Assembly: GCF_014534645.1 (NCBI RefSeq)
Contig: NZ_JACVQF010000224.1
Coordinates: forward strand, 1 to 64,000
Source: Streptomyces griseicoloratus
GTDB taxonomy: Bacteria; Actinomycetota; Actinomycetes; Streptomycetales; Streptomycetaceae
Reading direction: 5' to 3'
DNA: 64,000 bases
Shown: positions 18,448-29,490 of the stretch, piece by piece
Numbering within the stretch: the stretch's first letter is position 1
Layout: every line of letters begins with the position of its first letter
The notes under the pieces: generated by a model
What the model saw: the letters and a program-made list of their open reading frames with translations, nothing else
Databases searched by the model: none
Told to the model about the DNA's origin: nothing
Position numbers and translations under genes: made by a program

Positions 18448-19278
18448 TCACTGCTCGCCCACCCCCGCGAAGACCGCCCCCGCGTCCCTGAGCCGTTCGT
18501 GCAGGGCCCGGAAGACCGCCGCCGACCGCACGCCCGGCCAGTTTCCGGGCAGCAGCCGGGCGGGCAGCCCGGGGTCGGTGTAGGGCAGGTGGCGCCAGGA
18601 GTCCAGGGCGAGGAGGTAGTCGTGGTACGCGTCCTCCGGCGGGGTGTCCTCCCGGCCCTCCCAGTCGCGCAGGACGCGCGCGTGGCGGTCGAGGAACGCC
18701 TCGTGCTCCTTGGCGATGGCGGCCAGGTCCCACCAGCGCGCCGCGGCCTCGGCGGTCGGCGTGAAGCCCAGGTGCTCACCGCGGAAGAAGTCCACGTACG
18801 CCTCCAGGCCCAGCCGGGCCAGCGTGTGCCGGGTCTCCTCGTACAGCCGGGCCGGGGCGATCCACACGCCGGGGGCGGCGGTGCCGAAGCCGAGCCCGGC
18901 CAGGCGGGAGCGCAGCACGTGCCGCTTCTGCCGCTCCGACTCGGGCACGGAGAACACGGCGAGCACCCAGCCCTCGTCCTCGTAGGGCGCCCGCGCGTAG
19001 ATGCGCCGGTCCCCGTCGTCGAGCAACTGCCGGGCCTCGGCGGACAGTTCGTAGCCGGCGGCGCCCTGGGCCGTGCGGGCGGGCACCAGCAGTCCGCGTC
19101 GCTTCAGCCGGGACACCGACGAACGCACGGACGGCGCGTCCACCCCGACGGCCGCCAGCAGCCGGATCAGCTCGGCGACGGGCAGCGGGCCCGGCACGTA
19201 GCGGCCGTACGCGCCGTAGAGGGTGACGATCAGGGACCTCGGGGCGTGCTGCGCATGCTGGTCGGACACGTTGATCAT
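18448..19278 (-). CDS. PaaX-family transcriptional regulator
   Basis: A 276-residue PaaX-like protein. The N-terminal winged helix (about residues 14-80: SLIVTLYGAYGRYVPGPLPV, then SVRSSVSRLKRRGLL) is followed by the PaaX central domain (WVLAVFSVPESERQKRHVLRSRL) and C-terminal domain. PaaX proteins repress aromatic-CoA catabolic genes and are released by the CoA thioester, phenylacetyl-CoA in E. coli. Here it is 15 bases downstream of the aryl-CoA ligase gene, so ligase and regulator share a transcript. The likely inducer is the ligase product, which would close a feedback loop. The target may be the GTGAC palindromes. Confidence 0.9.
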   Translation of the reverse strand: MINVSDQHAQHAPRSLIVTLYGAYGRYVPGPLPVAELIRLLAAVGVDAPSVRSSVSRLKRRGLLVPARTAQGAAGYELSAEARQLLDDGDRRIYARAPYEDEGWVLAVFSVPESERQKRHVLRSRLAGLGFGTAAPGVWIAPARLYEETRHTLARLGLEAYVDFFRGEHLGFTPTAEAAARWWDLAAIAKEHEAFLDRHARVLRDWEGREDTPPEDAYHDYLLALDSWRHLPYTDPGLPARLLPGNWPGVRSAAVFRALHERLRDAGAVFAGVGEQ

Positions 19279-19293
19279 CTTAGGTCGTCGGTA

Positions 19294-20907
19294 TCACGCC
19301 CGGTCGCCTCGGGTGTCGCCGGCGCCCAGCAGCCGGAACCGCTGGAGCTTGCCGGTCGCCGTGCGCGGCAGCGCGTCCCGGAAGAAGATCTCGCGCGGGC
19401 ACTTGTACGGTGCCAGCTCGGACACCAGGAACGCGCGCAGCGCCTCGGCGTCCCGCTCGGCGCCCTCCTTGAGCACGGCGTAGGCCACCACGACCTGTCC
19501 GCGCGACGCGTCCGGCCGGCCGACCACCGCCGCCTCGACGACGTCCGGATGCCGCAGCAGCGCCTCCTCGACCTCCGGCCCGGCGATGTTGTAGCCGGCG
19601 GAGATGATCATGTCGTCGGCGCGGGCCACGTACCGGAAGTAGCCGTCGGGCTCGCGGACGTAGGTGTCCCCGGTGATGTTCCAGCCGCCGCGCACGTACT
19701 CCCGCTGCCGCGGGTCGGCGAGATACCGGCAGCCGACCGGACCGCGCACCGCCAGCAGCCCGGGCTGCCCGTCGGGCACGGGCTCACCGCTCTCGTCCTG
19801 CACGCGCGCGTGCCACCCCGGCACGGGGACGCCCGTCGTGCCCGGCCTGATGTCCCCGTCGGCGGCGGAGACGAAGATGTGCAGCAGCTCCGTCGCCCCG
19901 ATCCCGTTGATGATCCGCAGACCCGTGCGCTCGTGCCAGGCCCGCCAGGTGGACGCGGGCAGGTTCTCGCCCGCCGAGACGCAGCGCCGCAGGCAGGTGA
20001 GGTCGTACCCGTCCAGCTCGTCGAGCATCGCCCGGTAGGCCGTCGGCGCCGTGAACAGCACCGACACCCGGTGCTCGGCGACCGCGGGCAACAGCTGCCG
20101 GGGACCGGCCTGTTCGAGCAGCAGGGCGCTCGCCCCGGCCCGCATCGGGAAGACGACCAGCCCGCCGAGCCCGAAGGTGAAGCCGAGCGGCGGACTGCCC
20201 GCGAACACGTCGTCCGCGCGGGGCCGCAGCACGTGCCGGGAGAAGGTGTCGGCGATCGCCAGCACATCGCGGTGGAAGTGCATGCACCCCTTGGGGCGTC
20301 CGGTGGTGCCCGAGGTGAAGGCGATCAGCGCCACGTCGTCGGCCGCGGTCTCCACGGCCGGATACGGCGCGGAGGGCGCGGTGCGACGCAGCAGGTCGTC
20401 GGGCGCGTCGCCGCCGTAGGTCGTGATCCGCAGGCCCGGGATCTCCGCCTTGGCGAGGTCGTCGACGGCGCGGACGTCGCACAGGGCGTGCCGCACCCGC
20501 GCGATCTCGCACATCGTGCTCAGCTCGTGCGGCCGCTGCTGGGCCAGCACGGTCACCGCCACCGCGCCCGCCTTCAGCACCGCCAGCCAGCAGGCCGCCA
20601 GCCACGGGGTGGTGGGGCCGCGCAGCAGCACCCGGTTGCCGGGGACGACACCGAGGTCGCCGGTGAGGAGGTGGGCGATCCGGTCGACGCGGGCGCGCAG
20701 CTCCCCGTACGTCCAGGTGCCGCCGGAAGGGGTGCGGAAGACCGGGCGGTCGTCGGGCGGGCCGGTGAGCAGTTCGGCCGCGCAGTTCAGCCGCGCGGGG
20801 TAGCGCAGCTCCGGCAGGTCGAAGCGGAGCTCGGGCCACTGGTCGGCGGGCGGCAGGTGGTCGCGCGCGAAGGTGTCGACGTGGGCCGAGCGGTGCGGAT
20901 CTGCCAC
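19294..20907 (-). CDS. AMP-dependent aryl-CoA ligase (benzoate/2-aminobenzoate-CoA ligase-like)
   Basis: A 537-residue acyl-adenylate-forming enzyme. Motifs: P-loop FTSGTTGRPKGCMHFHRD near residue 196, adenine motif NGIGATELLH near 325, hinge region YFRYVARADDMIISAGYNI near 425 and C-terminal catalytic lysine ATGKLQRFRL near 520. The SGTTG..KGCMHFH pattern and the sequence between motifs resemble benzoate-CoA and 2-aminobenzoate-CoA ligases. It would activate an aromatic acid with ATP and CoA to supply the fused monooxygenase. Divergent from the acyl-CoA dehydrogenase gene across a 117-base spacer with a GTGAC palindrome. The exact acid cannot be fixed from sequence. Confidence 0.9.
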   Translation of the reverse strand: MADPHRSAHVDTFARDHLPPADQWPELRFDLPELRYPARLNCAAELLTGPPDDRPVFRTPSGGTWTYGELRARVDRIAHLLTGDLGVVPGNRVLLRGPTTPWLAACWLAVLKAGAVAVTVLAQQRPHELSTMCEIARVRHALCDVRAVDDLAKAEIPGLRITTYGGDAPDDLLRRTAPSAPYPAVETAADDVALIAFTSGTTGRPKGCMHFHRDVLAIADTFSRHVLRPRADDVFAGSPPLGFTFGLGGLVVFPMRAGASALLLEQAGPRQLLPAVAEHRVSVLFTAPTAYRAMLDELDGYDLTCLRRCVSAGENLPASTWRAWHERTGLRIINGIGATELLHIFVSAADGDIRPGTTGVPVPGWHARVQDESGEPVPDGQPGLLAVRGPVGCRYLADPRQREYVRGGWNITGDTYVREPDGYFRYVARADDMIISAGYNIAGPEVEEALLRHPDVVEAAVVGRPDASRGQVVVAYAVLKEGAERDAEALRAFLVSELAPYKCPREIFFRDALPRTATGKLQRFRLLGAGDTRGDRA

Positions 20908-20960
20908 GGCGGTTCGCCCCCTTTGTCGTGGTGGGCTCGCGCAACGAGCGTATCGTGTTG

Positions 20961-20974
20961 GTGACGACAGTCAA
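20961..20974. promoter_or_regulatory. Third GTGAC-N4-GTCA element in the ligase/dehydrogenase divergent promoter
   Basis: GTGACGACAGTCAA, identical over 13 bases to the element at 14181 and, like it, followed 16 bases after GTGACG by a GATAGC box. It sits between the divergent aryl-CoA ligase and acyl-CoA dehydrogenase genes, so one bound protein could control both. Confidence 0.6.
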
Positions 20975-21024
20975 CGGTTCGCGATAGCCTCGTCGTGGGT
21001 CAACGGGCAGTGAAGGGACCGGCG

Positions 21025-23602
<2,578 letters not shown>

Positions 23603-23671
23603 TCGCGTCCCGTGCAGATCGGCTCGACCGTCACCACCCCCGCGCCACCGGACCAGCGCGGGGTCGGGTGT

Positions 23672-23732
23672 ACCGGTTAAGCAGGCTGGCTCAAAGCATT
23701 CGTAATGCGCTGAACAACTAAACTTAACCGGT
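23672..23732. promoter_or_regulatory. Nested inverted repeats upstream of the mannanase gene
   Basis: Outer arms ACCGGTTAAG (23672-23681) and CTTAACCGGT (23723-23732) are a perfect 10-bp inverted repeat. Inside lies a second one, GCATT-cgt-AATGC (23696-23708). The segment is markedly AT-richer than its surroundings. It ends about 130 bases before the mannanase ATG, so it may be a paired operator allowing looping, or a terminator for the preceding gene. Confidence 0.5.
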
Positions 23733-23861
23733 TCTGTATGAAGTGTTGTGTCGCCCATGGGGGCCGCTTAATCTCGGGGCCGTGCCCCGCACCACCCCGT
23801 GTCCAGCGTTGTCATGCACAGGACTGATTCGACGTGCCCTCCATCGAGCCGGGAGCCCCCC

Positions 23862-25487
23862 ATGAGAAAGAAACTGGCCGCCGCGACGAGCACCCTCCTC
23901 GCCGTGTGCGCCTCCCTCCTCACCGTCGCCCAGCCGGCCCACGCCGCGGACGCGGCCGGATTCCACGTGAGCGACGGCCGCCTGCTCGACGCGAACGGCG
24001 AGGACTTCGTCCTGCGCGGTGTCAACCACGCGCACACCTGGTACCCCGACCGCACCGACCAGGCCCTGAAGGACATCAAGGCCCTGGGCGCCAACTCCGT
24101 ACGGGTGGTCCTCAGCACCGGCGACCAGTGGACCAGGAACGACACCGCCGACGTCGCGCACGTCGTCGCCGAGTGCAAGGAGAACCGCCTGGTGTGCGTC
24201 CTGGAGGCGCACGACACCACCGGCTACGGAGAGGCGGGCGCCGCGGCCCCGCTGTCCCGGGCCGTGGACTACTGGCTCGGCGTCAAGGACGCCCTCGTGG
24301 GCCAGGAGAAGTACGTCCTCGTCAACATAGGCAACGAGCCGTACGGCAACACCGGCTACCAGGCGTGGACCGCCGACACCAAGACCGCGATCGGACGGCT
24401 GCGCACGGCCGGACTCGACCACACCCTCATGGTCGACGCACCCAACTGGGGCCAGGACTGGTCGTTCACCATGCGCGACAACGCCGCGGACGTCTTCGCC
24501 GCCGACCCGGACCGCAACACCGTCTTCGACATCCACATGTACGGCGTGTACGACACCGCCGCCGAGGTGCGCGACTACCTCGGCCGGTTCGTGCAGGCCC
24601 GACTACCGGTCGTGGTAGGGGAGTTCGGGGACATGCACTCCGACGGCAACCCGGACGAGGACGCCATCATGGCCACCGCCCAGTCCCTCGGCATCGGCTA
24701 CCTGGGCTGGTCCTGGAGCGGCAACGGCGGCGGCGTCGAGTACCTGGACCTGGCCCAGAACTTCGACCCCGGCCGGCTGAGCGCCTGGGGCCGGCGGCTG
24801 TTCGACGGAGCCGACGGCATCAAGGCGACCGCCCGGGAGGCGAGCGTCTTCGCCGGCTCCGGCGGCGACACCACCGCCCCCACGGCCCCCGGCACCCCCA
24901 CCGCCTCCGGCATCACCGCGCGCAGCCTCCGGCTCGCCTGGCCGGCCGCCACCGACGACACCGCGGTGACCGGGTACGACGTCGTCCGTGTCGACGGCTC
25001 CACCGAGACCGTGGTCGCCACCTCCGCCACTCCCGGCGCCGACATCACCGGCCTGGCCCCGAAGACCGCGTACACCTTCGCCGTCTACGCCCGGGACGCG
25101 GCCGGCAACCGTTCGTCCCGCTCCGCCTCCGTCACCGCCACCACCGCGGCCGACCAGGGCGGCGAGACCGGGTCCTGCGCGATCGCCTACCGGCTCAGCG
25201 ACTGGGGCAGCTCCTTCAACGCCGAGGTGACGATCCGCAACACCGGCACCGCCCCGGTCGACGGCTGGCGGCTGGACTTCGCCTTCCCGGGCGGGCAGCG
25301 GATCAACTCCGTGTGGAACGCCAGGGCGACCCAGGACGGCGACCGGGTCATCGTCACCCACGAGTCCTGGACCAGGACCATCCCCGCCGGCGGATCGGTG
25401 AGCTTCGGCCTCAACGGAACGTCCACCGGCGGCAACGGCGTCCCCGCGTCCTTCACCCTGAACGGCGCGGCCTGCACCACGGGCTGA
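23862..25487 (+). CDS. Secreted GH5 mannan endo-1,4-beta-mannosidase with FnIII and CBM2
   Basis: A 541-residue extracellular glycosidase. Signal peptide about 1-29 (cleavage after AHA). The GH5 domain, about 30-330, resembles subfamily 8 mannanases: GVNHAHTWYPDRTDQAL, acid/base Glu in VNIGNEPYGN near residue 159, and nucleophile Glu in VVVGEFGDMHSDGN near 254. A fibronectin III module follows at about 338-428 (TAPGTPTASG to SVTATTAA). A family 2 carbohydrate-binding module spans about 437-541 (begins CAIAYRLSDWGSSFNAEV, ends GAACTTG) and should bind crystalline cellulose. GGGAG precedes the ATG. It cuts mannan or galactomannan; an endoglucanase call is less likely given the HAHTWYP block. 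Confidence 0.9.
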   Translation: MRKKLAAATSTLLAVCASLLTVAQPAHAADAAGFHVSDGRLLDANGEDFVLRGVNHAHTWYPDRTDQALKDIKALGANSVRVVLSTGDQWTRNDTADVAHVVAECKENRLVCVLEAHDTTGYGEAGAAAPLSRAVDYWLGVKDALVGQEKYVLVNIGNEPYGNTGYQAWTADTKTAIGRLRTAGLDHTLMVDAPNWGQDWSFTMRDNAADVFAADPDRNTVFDIHMYGVYDTAAEVRDYLGRFVQARLPVVVGEFGDMHSDGNPDEDAIMATAQSLGIGYLGWSWSGNGGGVEYLDLAQNFDPGRLSAWGRRLFDGADGIKATAREASVFAGSGGDTTAPTAPGTPTASGITARSLRLAWPAATDDTAVTGYDVVRVDGSTETVVATSATPGADITGLAPKTAYTFAVYARDAAGNRSSRSASVTATTAADQGGETGSCAIAYRLSDWGSSFNAEVTIRNTGTAPVDGWRLDFAFPGGQRINSVWNARATQDGDRVIVTHESWTRTIPAGGSVSFGLNGTSTGGNGVPASFTLNGAACTTG

Positions 25488-25508
25488 CCGCGACCTGAAA
25501 AGAAAAAA

Positions 25509-25533
25509 GGGGGCGCCCCGTCGGGGCGCCCCC
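25509..25533 (-). terminator. Strong bidirectional terminator
   Basis: Perfect 11-bp stem GGGGCGCCCC-type (GGGGGCGCCCC / GGGGCGCCCCC) with a 3-base loop. Reading the minus strand, it is followed by a T-rich run (complement of 25497-25508), the classic form for the minus-strand gene ending at 25534. It also serves the mannanase gene from the other side. Confidence 0.9.
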
Positions 25534-26442
25534 TCACCGTCCGGACGTGGGCCGCTGCCCCGTCGGCCGGCCGGGCGGGCCGGGCACGCGGCGCGCCGGG
25601 CGGTCCCGGGCGCCGGACCGCGTGGGATCGGCGGGATGCCGCTGGTGCGGGAACGGCAGGTCCCGGGCCGGCTCACCGGAGTGCGCCGGTGCGGCGCGCT
25701 GCCGGTGCCGCGGCACGCTTCTGCGGGGCGGACGGGTGAGCGTGATCTGCCGGACGACCTGCTGGAAGCAGATCAGCGAGGCCAGCCCGGGCAGGGCGGC
25801 CGCCGCGGTGTCGGTGGGCGTTCTGGGCGCCTGGGCGACGCACAACAGCATCGCGATGCACGAGAAGAGCAGGACCACGGCCCAGGAGTGGACCGCGCGG
25901 CGCCGGTGCAGCGCGGCCCGCAGGACGGACAGCGAGGCCACCAGCCAGGGCCCGTAGACCAGCAGTGGCCACCACGAGACGACCCCGTCCTGCGCGCGGG
26001 ACACCGCGGTCAGGCGCAGCGGCTCGTAGGCCACCATCCCGCCGAACAGACTCACGGAGGCCGCGATGACCGCGGCCAGCGCCGCGAGGAAGAGGCTCGC
26101 GGCGCGCAGGCGGCTCACCTTTCTGCCTCTGCGGACCCTGCGGTGGCTCGTGGGGGAATCTCTCAGCGGGGGCAGTTCGGCGGTGATCTCCTGCAGATTG
26201 CCCAGCGGCGATCCCGGCGCCGGGTCGATGGCCGAGGCGTCCGTCTCCTGCGCGGCGTGCGCCTGCTGCTCCATCGCGTCCTGGAGCAGGAAGGCCAGTT
26301 CCTCGGCCGGGTCCCACCCCGGGTCCGGAGGCACCAGGGCTTCCGGGTGCGCTTCGGCGGGAGCCCGGTGCCGGCCGGTGCCCGCAGCGGGGAACGGCCC
26401 CTCGGCGTAGGACGTGCGGCGATCGATTCGTTCGTGATGCAT
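25534..26442 (-). CDS. DUF2637-type membrane protein
   Basis: A 302-residue protein with a hydrophilic N terminus (about 105 residues), then four hydrophobic segments: FLAALAAVIAASVSLFGGMV, WWPLLVYGPWLVASLSVL, WAVVLLFSCIAMLLCVA and a weaker one near ALPGLASLICFQQVV. A basic, proline- and arginine-rich tail of about 65 residues follows. The membrane core resembles DUF2637 proteins, which are common in Streptomyces and often act near plasmid-transfer (Spd) or regulatory loci. It follows a small gene by 12 bases and probably shares its transcript. Function unknown. Confidence 0.7.
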   Translation of the reverse strand: MHHERIDRRTSYAEGPFPAAGTGRHRAPAEAHPEALVPPDPGWDPAEELAFLLQDAMEQQAHAAQETDASAIDPAPGSPLGNLQEITAELPPLRDSPTSHRRVRRGRKVSRLRAASLFLAALAAVIAASVSLFGGMVAYEPLRLTAVSRAQDGVVSWWPLLVYGPWLVASLSVLRAALHRRRAVHSWAVVLLFSCIAMLLCVAQAPRTPTDTAAAALPGLASLICFQQVVRQITLTRPPRRSVPRHRQRAAPAHSGEPARDLPFPHQRHPADPTRSGARDRPARRVPGPPGRPTGQRPTSGR

Positions 26443-26454
26443 GAGGGGGCCGGA

Positions 26455-26655
26455 TCACTCCGCCCGCGTGTACGTCAGGGTGCCCTGTGACCGGCTCCGC
26501 TGCTCGGCGAGCCCCGCCTCCAGCTCGGTCAGGACGTCCAGGAGCCGTTGGAGGACGGGTTCGGTCACGCGGTGGGACGAACACCCCCCTTCGGTGACGT
26601 CGCCGTGCTCCCGTGCCAGCAAGTAGGAGACCATTTCCCCGTTTTCCTCGGTCAT
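26455..26655 (-). CDS. Small hypothetical protein
   Basis: A 66-residue protein, MTEENGEMVSYLLAREHGD to LTYTRAE, mostly helical (VTEPVLQRLLDVLTELEAGL). No known domain. The ATG at 26655 lacks a clear ribosome site. An internal ATG at 26634 is preceded by GAGG and GGGGAA and would give 59 residues, so the start is uncertain. It ends 12 bases before the DUF2637 gene, and the AT-rich spacer at 26656-26870 provides room for its promoter. Coding is supported by codon bias and the operon-like spacing. Confidence 0.55.
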   Translation of the reverse strand: MTEENGEMVSYLLAREHGDVTEGGCSSHRVTEPVLQRLLDVLTELEAGLAEQRSRSQGTLTYTRAE

Positions 26656-26871
26656 ATCCGAAGTAACGTCTGCATACTCCGTCGGATGCGCGGCAGTCGA
26701 GTGAACGATTTCTAGGATGCTTACGCAATAGAGAATTCACACAGGCCCGAAAGTATCCCTGTAGGAAAAGCGGGAAATGACGCGAGAGCGTCCGGACGGC
26801 CGGGCCGGCGCGCGAGTGCCGGTGCCCGGTGTCACGCTGGGATCACACCGGACCTGCGAAAGGGAATCGCC

Positions 26872-27669
26872 GTGATCACCACCGATTTCGTCCCCGGCTC
26901 CCCCTGCTGGCTCGACCTCGGCGCCCCCGACGTCAGGGCCGCCGCGTCCTTCTACGGTGCCGTGCTCGGCTGGGAGTTCGAGTCCATGGGGGAGGGTGAG
27001 GACACGGAGGGCGGGACGTTCCGGAAGGACGGCAAAATCGTCGCCGGGCTCGGCAGGCTCACCGAGGAGGGAGCGCGCTCCGCCTGGATGATCTACTACC
27101 GCGTCGTCGACGCCGACGCCACGGCCGAGGCCGTTCAGCGCGCCGGCGGCACGGTGCGGGTGGCCCCGACGGACCTGGACGACTGGGGCCGGATGGCGCA
27201 GTTCAGCGACCCGCTGGGAGGCCAGTTCGCCGTCTGGCAGCCGGGGAGGGAGAAGGGCGTCGAGCTGGTGGACCTGCCGGGCTCGCTGTCCTGGACCGAG
27301 CTGTACACGAGCGACGCCGCGGCGGCGAAGGAGTTCTACGGCGGTGTCCTCGGCTGGCGGTTCAGCGACATGGAACTGCCGGGCGGCGGGGGCACGTACT
27401 CCCTCATCACTCCCGCCGGTCTCCCCGAGGACCGTATGCAGGGCGGCGTCATGCAGCTCCGCGAGGGGGACCTCGCCCTGGCGGACGGGCGGCCGTACTG
27501 GCACCCGGTCTTCGCCGTCGCCGACTGCGACGCCGCGGTCGCCGCGGTCACCGGCAACGGCGGCAGCGTGCAGATGGGGCCTAAGGACGCGGAGGGCGTG
27601 GGCCGGCTGGCCGTCTGCCTGGACCCGTCGAACGCGGACTTCGTACTCCTCACCCCGTCCGGCCCCTGA
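26872..27669 (+). CDS. Double-domain VOC (glyoxalase/dioxygenase fold) protein
   Basis: A 265-residue protein of two tandem VOC modules of about 125 residues: residues about 8-122 (PCWLDLGAPDVRAAASFYGA) and about 137-262 (LSWTELYTSDAAAAKEFYGG). Each shows the paired beta-alpha-beta units and GVLGW-type motif. Streptomyces has many such proteins, related to the hydroxylase CFP30B-like group, with mostly unknown substrates. The GTG at 26872 follows AAAGGGAATCGC. A perfect 17-bp hairpin terminates the gene. It stands as a single transcription unit. Confidence 0.85.
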   Translation: MITTDFVPGSPCWLDLGAPDVRAAASFYGAVLGWEFESMGEGEDTEGGTFRKDGKIVAGLGRLTEEGARSAWMIYYRVVDADATAEAVQRAGGTVRVAPTDLDDWGRMAQFSDPLGGQFAVWQPGREKGVELVDLPGSLSWTELYTSDAAAAKEFYGGVLGWRFSDMELPGGGGTYSLITPAGLPEDRMQGGVMQLREGDLALADGRPYWHPVFAVADCDAAVAAVTGNGGSVQMGPKDAEGVGRLAVCLDPSNADFVLLTPSGP

Positions 27670-27682
27670 AGCCCTGCGCACC

Positions 27683-27720
27683 GGTCCCCGCGGCCCGCGT
27701 GCGCGCGGGCCGCGGGGACC
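27683..27720. terminator. Long perfect hairpin between convergent VOC and murA-like genes
   Basis: 17-bp perfect stem (27683-27699 with 27704-27720), loop TGCG, all G+C but two pairs. It begins 14 bases after the VOC stop and 20 bases before the convergent murA-like stop. Bidirectional intrinsic terminator without U-tract. Confidence 0.85.
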
Positions 27721-27739
27721 GTGTGACGGCGTCCGCCGG

Positions 27740-29269
27740 TCAGATGTCCCGGAACGTCTCGATCTGCGCCCCCACCGAGTTCAGGCGCTCGGCCAGGTCC
27801 TCGTAGCCGCGGTTGATGACGTACACGTTGCGCAGCACGGACGTGCCCTCGGCCGCCATCATCGCCAGCAGGACGACGACGGCGGGGCGCAGGGCGGGCG
27901 GGCACATCATCTCGGCGGCGCGCCAGCGGGTGGGGCCCTCGACCAGTACCCGGTGGGGGTCGAGGAGTTGCAGGCGTCCGCCGAGGCGGTTGAGGTCGGT
28001 CAGGTAGATGGCGCGGTTGTCGTAGACCCAGTCGTGGATGAGGGTCTGGCCCTGCGCGGAGGCCGCGATCGCCGCGAAGAACGGGACGTTGTCGATGTTC
28101 AGCCCCGGGAACGGCATCGGGTGGATCTTGTCGATCGGCGCCTCCAGCTTGGAGGGCCGGACGGTGAGGTCCACCAGGCGGGTGCGGCCGTTGTCGGCGA
28201 CGTACTCGGGCGTGCGGTCGTGGTCGAGGCCCATCTCCTCCAGGACCGCCAGCTCGATCTCCAGGAACTCGATCGGGACCCGGCGCACCGTCAGCTCCGA
28301 CTCCGTCACCACCGCGGCGGCCAGCAGGCTCATCGCCTCCACCGGGTCCTCGGAGGGGGAGTAGTCCACGTCGACGTCGATGACCGGCACGCCGTGCACG
28401 GTGAGCGTGGTGGTGCCGATGCCCTCCACCTTGACGCCCAGCGCCTCCAGGAAGAAGCACAGGTCCTGGACCATGTAGTTGGAGGAGGCGTTGCGGATGA
28501 CGGTGACGCCGTCGTGGCGGGCGGCGGCCAGCAGCGCGTTCTCGGTGACCGTGTCCCCGCGCTCGGTCAGCACGATCGGGCGGGCGGGGCGGACGGACCG
28601 GTCGACCACGGCGTGGTACTGACCCTCCGTCGCCGCCACGTCCAGGCCGAAGCGGCGCAGCGCGATCATGTGCGGCTCGATGGTCCGCGTCCCCAGGTCG
28701 CAGCCGCCCGCGTAGGGCAGCTTGAAGCGGTCCATGTGGTGCAGCAGCGGGCCGAGGAACATGATGATGGACCGGGTGCGCACCGCGGCCTCGGCGTCGA
28801 TGGCCGCCATGTCGAACTCGGCCGGCGGCACGATCTCCAGGTCGACGCCGTCGTTGATCCAGCGGGTGCGTACGCCGATGGAGCCGAGCACCTCCAGGAG
28901 GCGGTAGACCTCCTCGATGCGGGCGACCCTGCGCAGCACGGTGCGCCCCTTGTTGAGCAGCGAGGCGCACAGCAGGGCGACGCAGGCGTTCTTGCTGGTC
29001 TTGACGTCGATGGCACCGGAGAGGCGACGGCCGCCGACCACTCGCAGGTGCATCGGACCCGCGTAGCCCAGGGAGACGATTTCGCTGTCCAGCGCTTCGC
29101 CGATCCGGGCGATCATCTCAAGGCTGATGTTCTGGTTCCCGCGCTCGATGCGGTTGACGGCGCTCTGACTGGTGTTGAGCGCCTCCGCAAGCTGCGACTG
29201 CGTCCAGCCGCGGTGCTGCCGGGCGTCACGGATGAGCTTGCCGATGCGTACGAGGTAGTCGTCTGCCAT
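27740..29269 (-). CDS. MurA-like enolpyruvyl transferase with N-terminal XRE helix-turn-helix
   Basis: A 509-residue fusion. Residues about 5-68 are an XRE-type HTH: IGKLIRDARQHRGWTQSQLA, SQSAVNRIERG and ISLEMIARIGEAL. The rest is an EPSP-synthase-fold UDP-GlcNAc 1-carboxyvinyltransferase: TSKNACVALL holds the conserved Lys-Asn, and AGGCDLGTRTIEPH retains the loop cysteine equivalent to E. coli MurA Cys115. The usual loop reads GGCAIGxRP, so the active-site loop has diverged. I recall S. coelicolor SCO5998 as the orthologue, next to aconitase. It may be a paralogous MurA, a regulator that senses the metabolite, or both. A palindrome lies 13 bases before the ATG. Confidence 0.9.
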   Translation of the reverse strand: MADDYLVRIGKLIRDARQHRGWTQSQLAEALNTSQSAVNRIERGNQNISLEMIARIGEALDSEIVSLGYAGPMHLRVVGGRRLSGAIDVKTSKNACVALLCASLLNKGRTVLRRVARIEEVYRLLEVLGSIGVRTRWINDGVDLEIVPPAEFDMAAIDAEAAVRTRSIIMFLGPLLHHMDRFKLPYAGGCDLGTRTIEPHMIALRRFGLDVAATEGQYHAVVDRSVRPARPIVLTERGDTVTENALLAAARHDGVTVIRNASSNYMVQDLCFFLEALGVKVEGIGTTTLTVHGVPVIDVDVDYSPSEDPVEAMSLLAAAVVTESELTVRRVPIEFLEIELAVLEEMGLDHDRTPEYVADNGRTRLVDLTVRPSKLEAPIDKIHPMPFPGLNIDNVPFFAAIAASAQGQTLIHDWVYDNRAIYLTDLNRLGGRLQLLDPHRVLVEGPTRWRAAEMMCPPALRPAVVVLLAMMAAEGTSVLRNVYVINRGYEDLAERLNSVGAQIETFRDI

Positions 29270-29281
29270 GGGGTTGAGGTT

Positions 29282-29297
29282 ATCTCAGATATGAGAT
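29282..29297. promoter_or_regulatory. ATCTC-N6-GAGAT palindrome before the XRE-MurA gene
   Basis: ATCTCAGATATGAGAT, a 6-4-6 inverted repeat ending 13 bases from the start codon of the XRE-MurA gene. It is well placed for autoregulation by the protein's own HTH. The ATCTC-N6-GAGAT frame recurs upstream of aconitase at 31564-31579. Confidence 0.55.
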
Positions 29298-29490
29298 GGC
29301 GCCTCTCGGGGGGTCCGTTCGGGTGACACGGCGCCAGAAGTCCCTGGACGGAGGGGTATGAGGTCGCCCGAAAGAATCGGGAAAATCCGGCGATGTCGTA
29401 CTCGGTGGCCCGAGCGGGTGGGGGGCTGCGGTCTGTTCCCCACCCGCCGGAACCGAGTTCCCCACCCGCCGCCGGAGCCGCCCGGTCCGG

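Noticed and set aside
23862-25487. Endoglucanase (cellulase) reading of the GH5 enzyme
   Set aside because: The HAHTWYP block and spacing to the catalytic residues fit GH5 mannanases better. The CBM2 explains the cellulose link without requiring cellulase activity.
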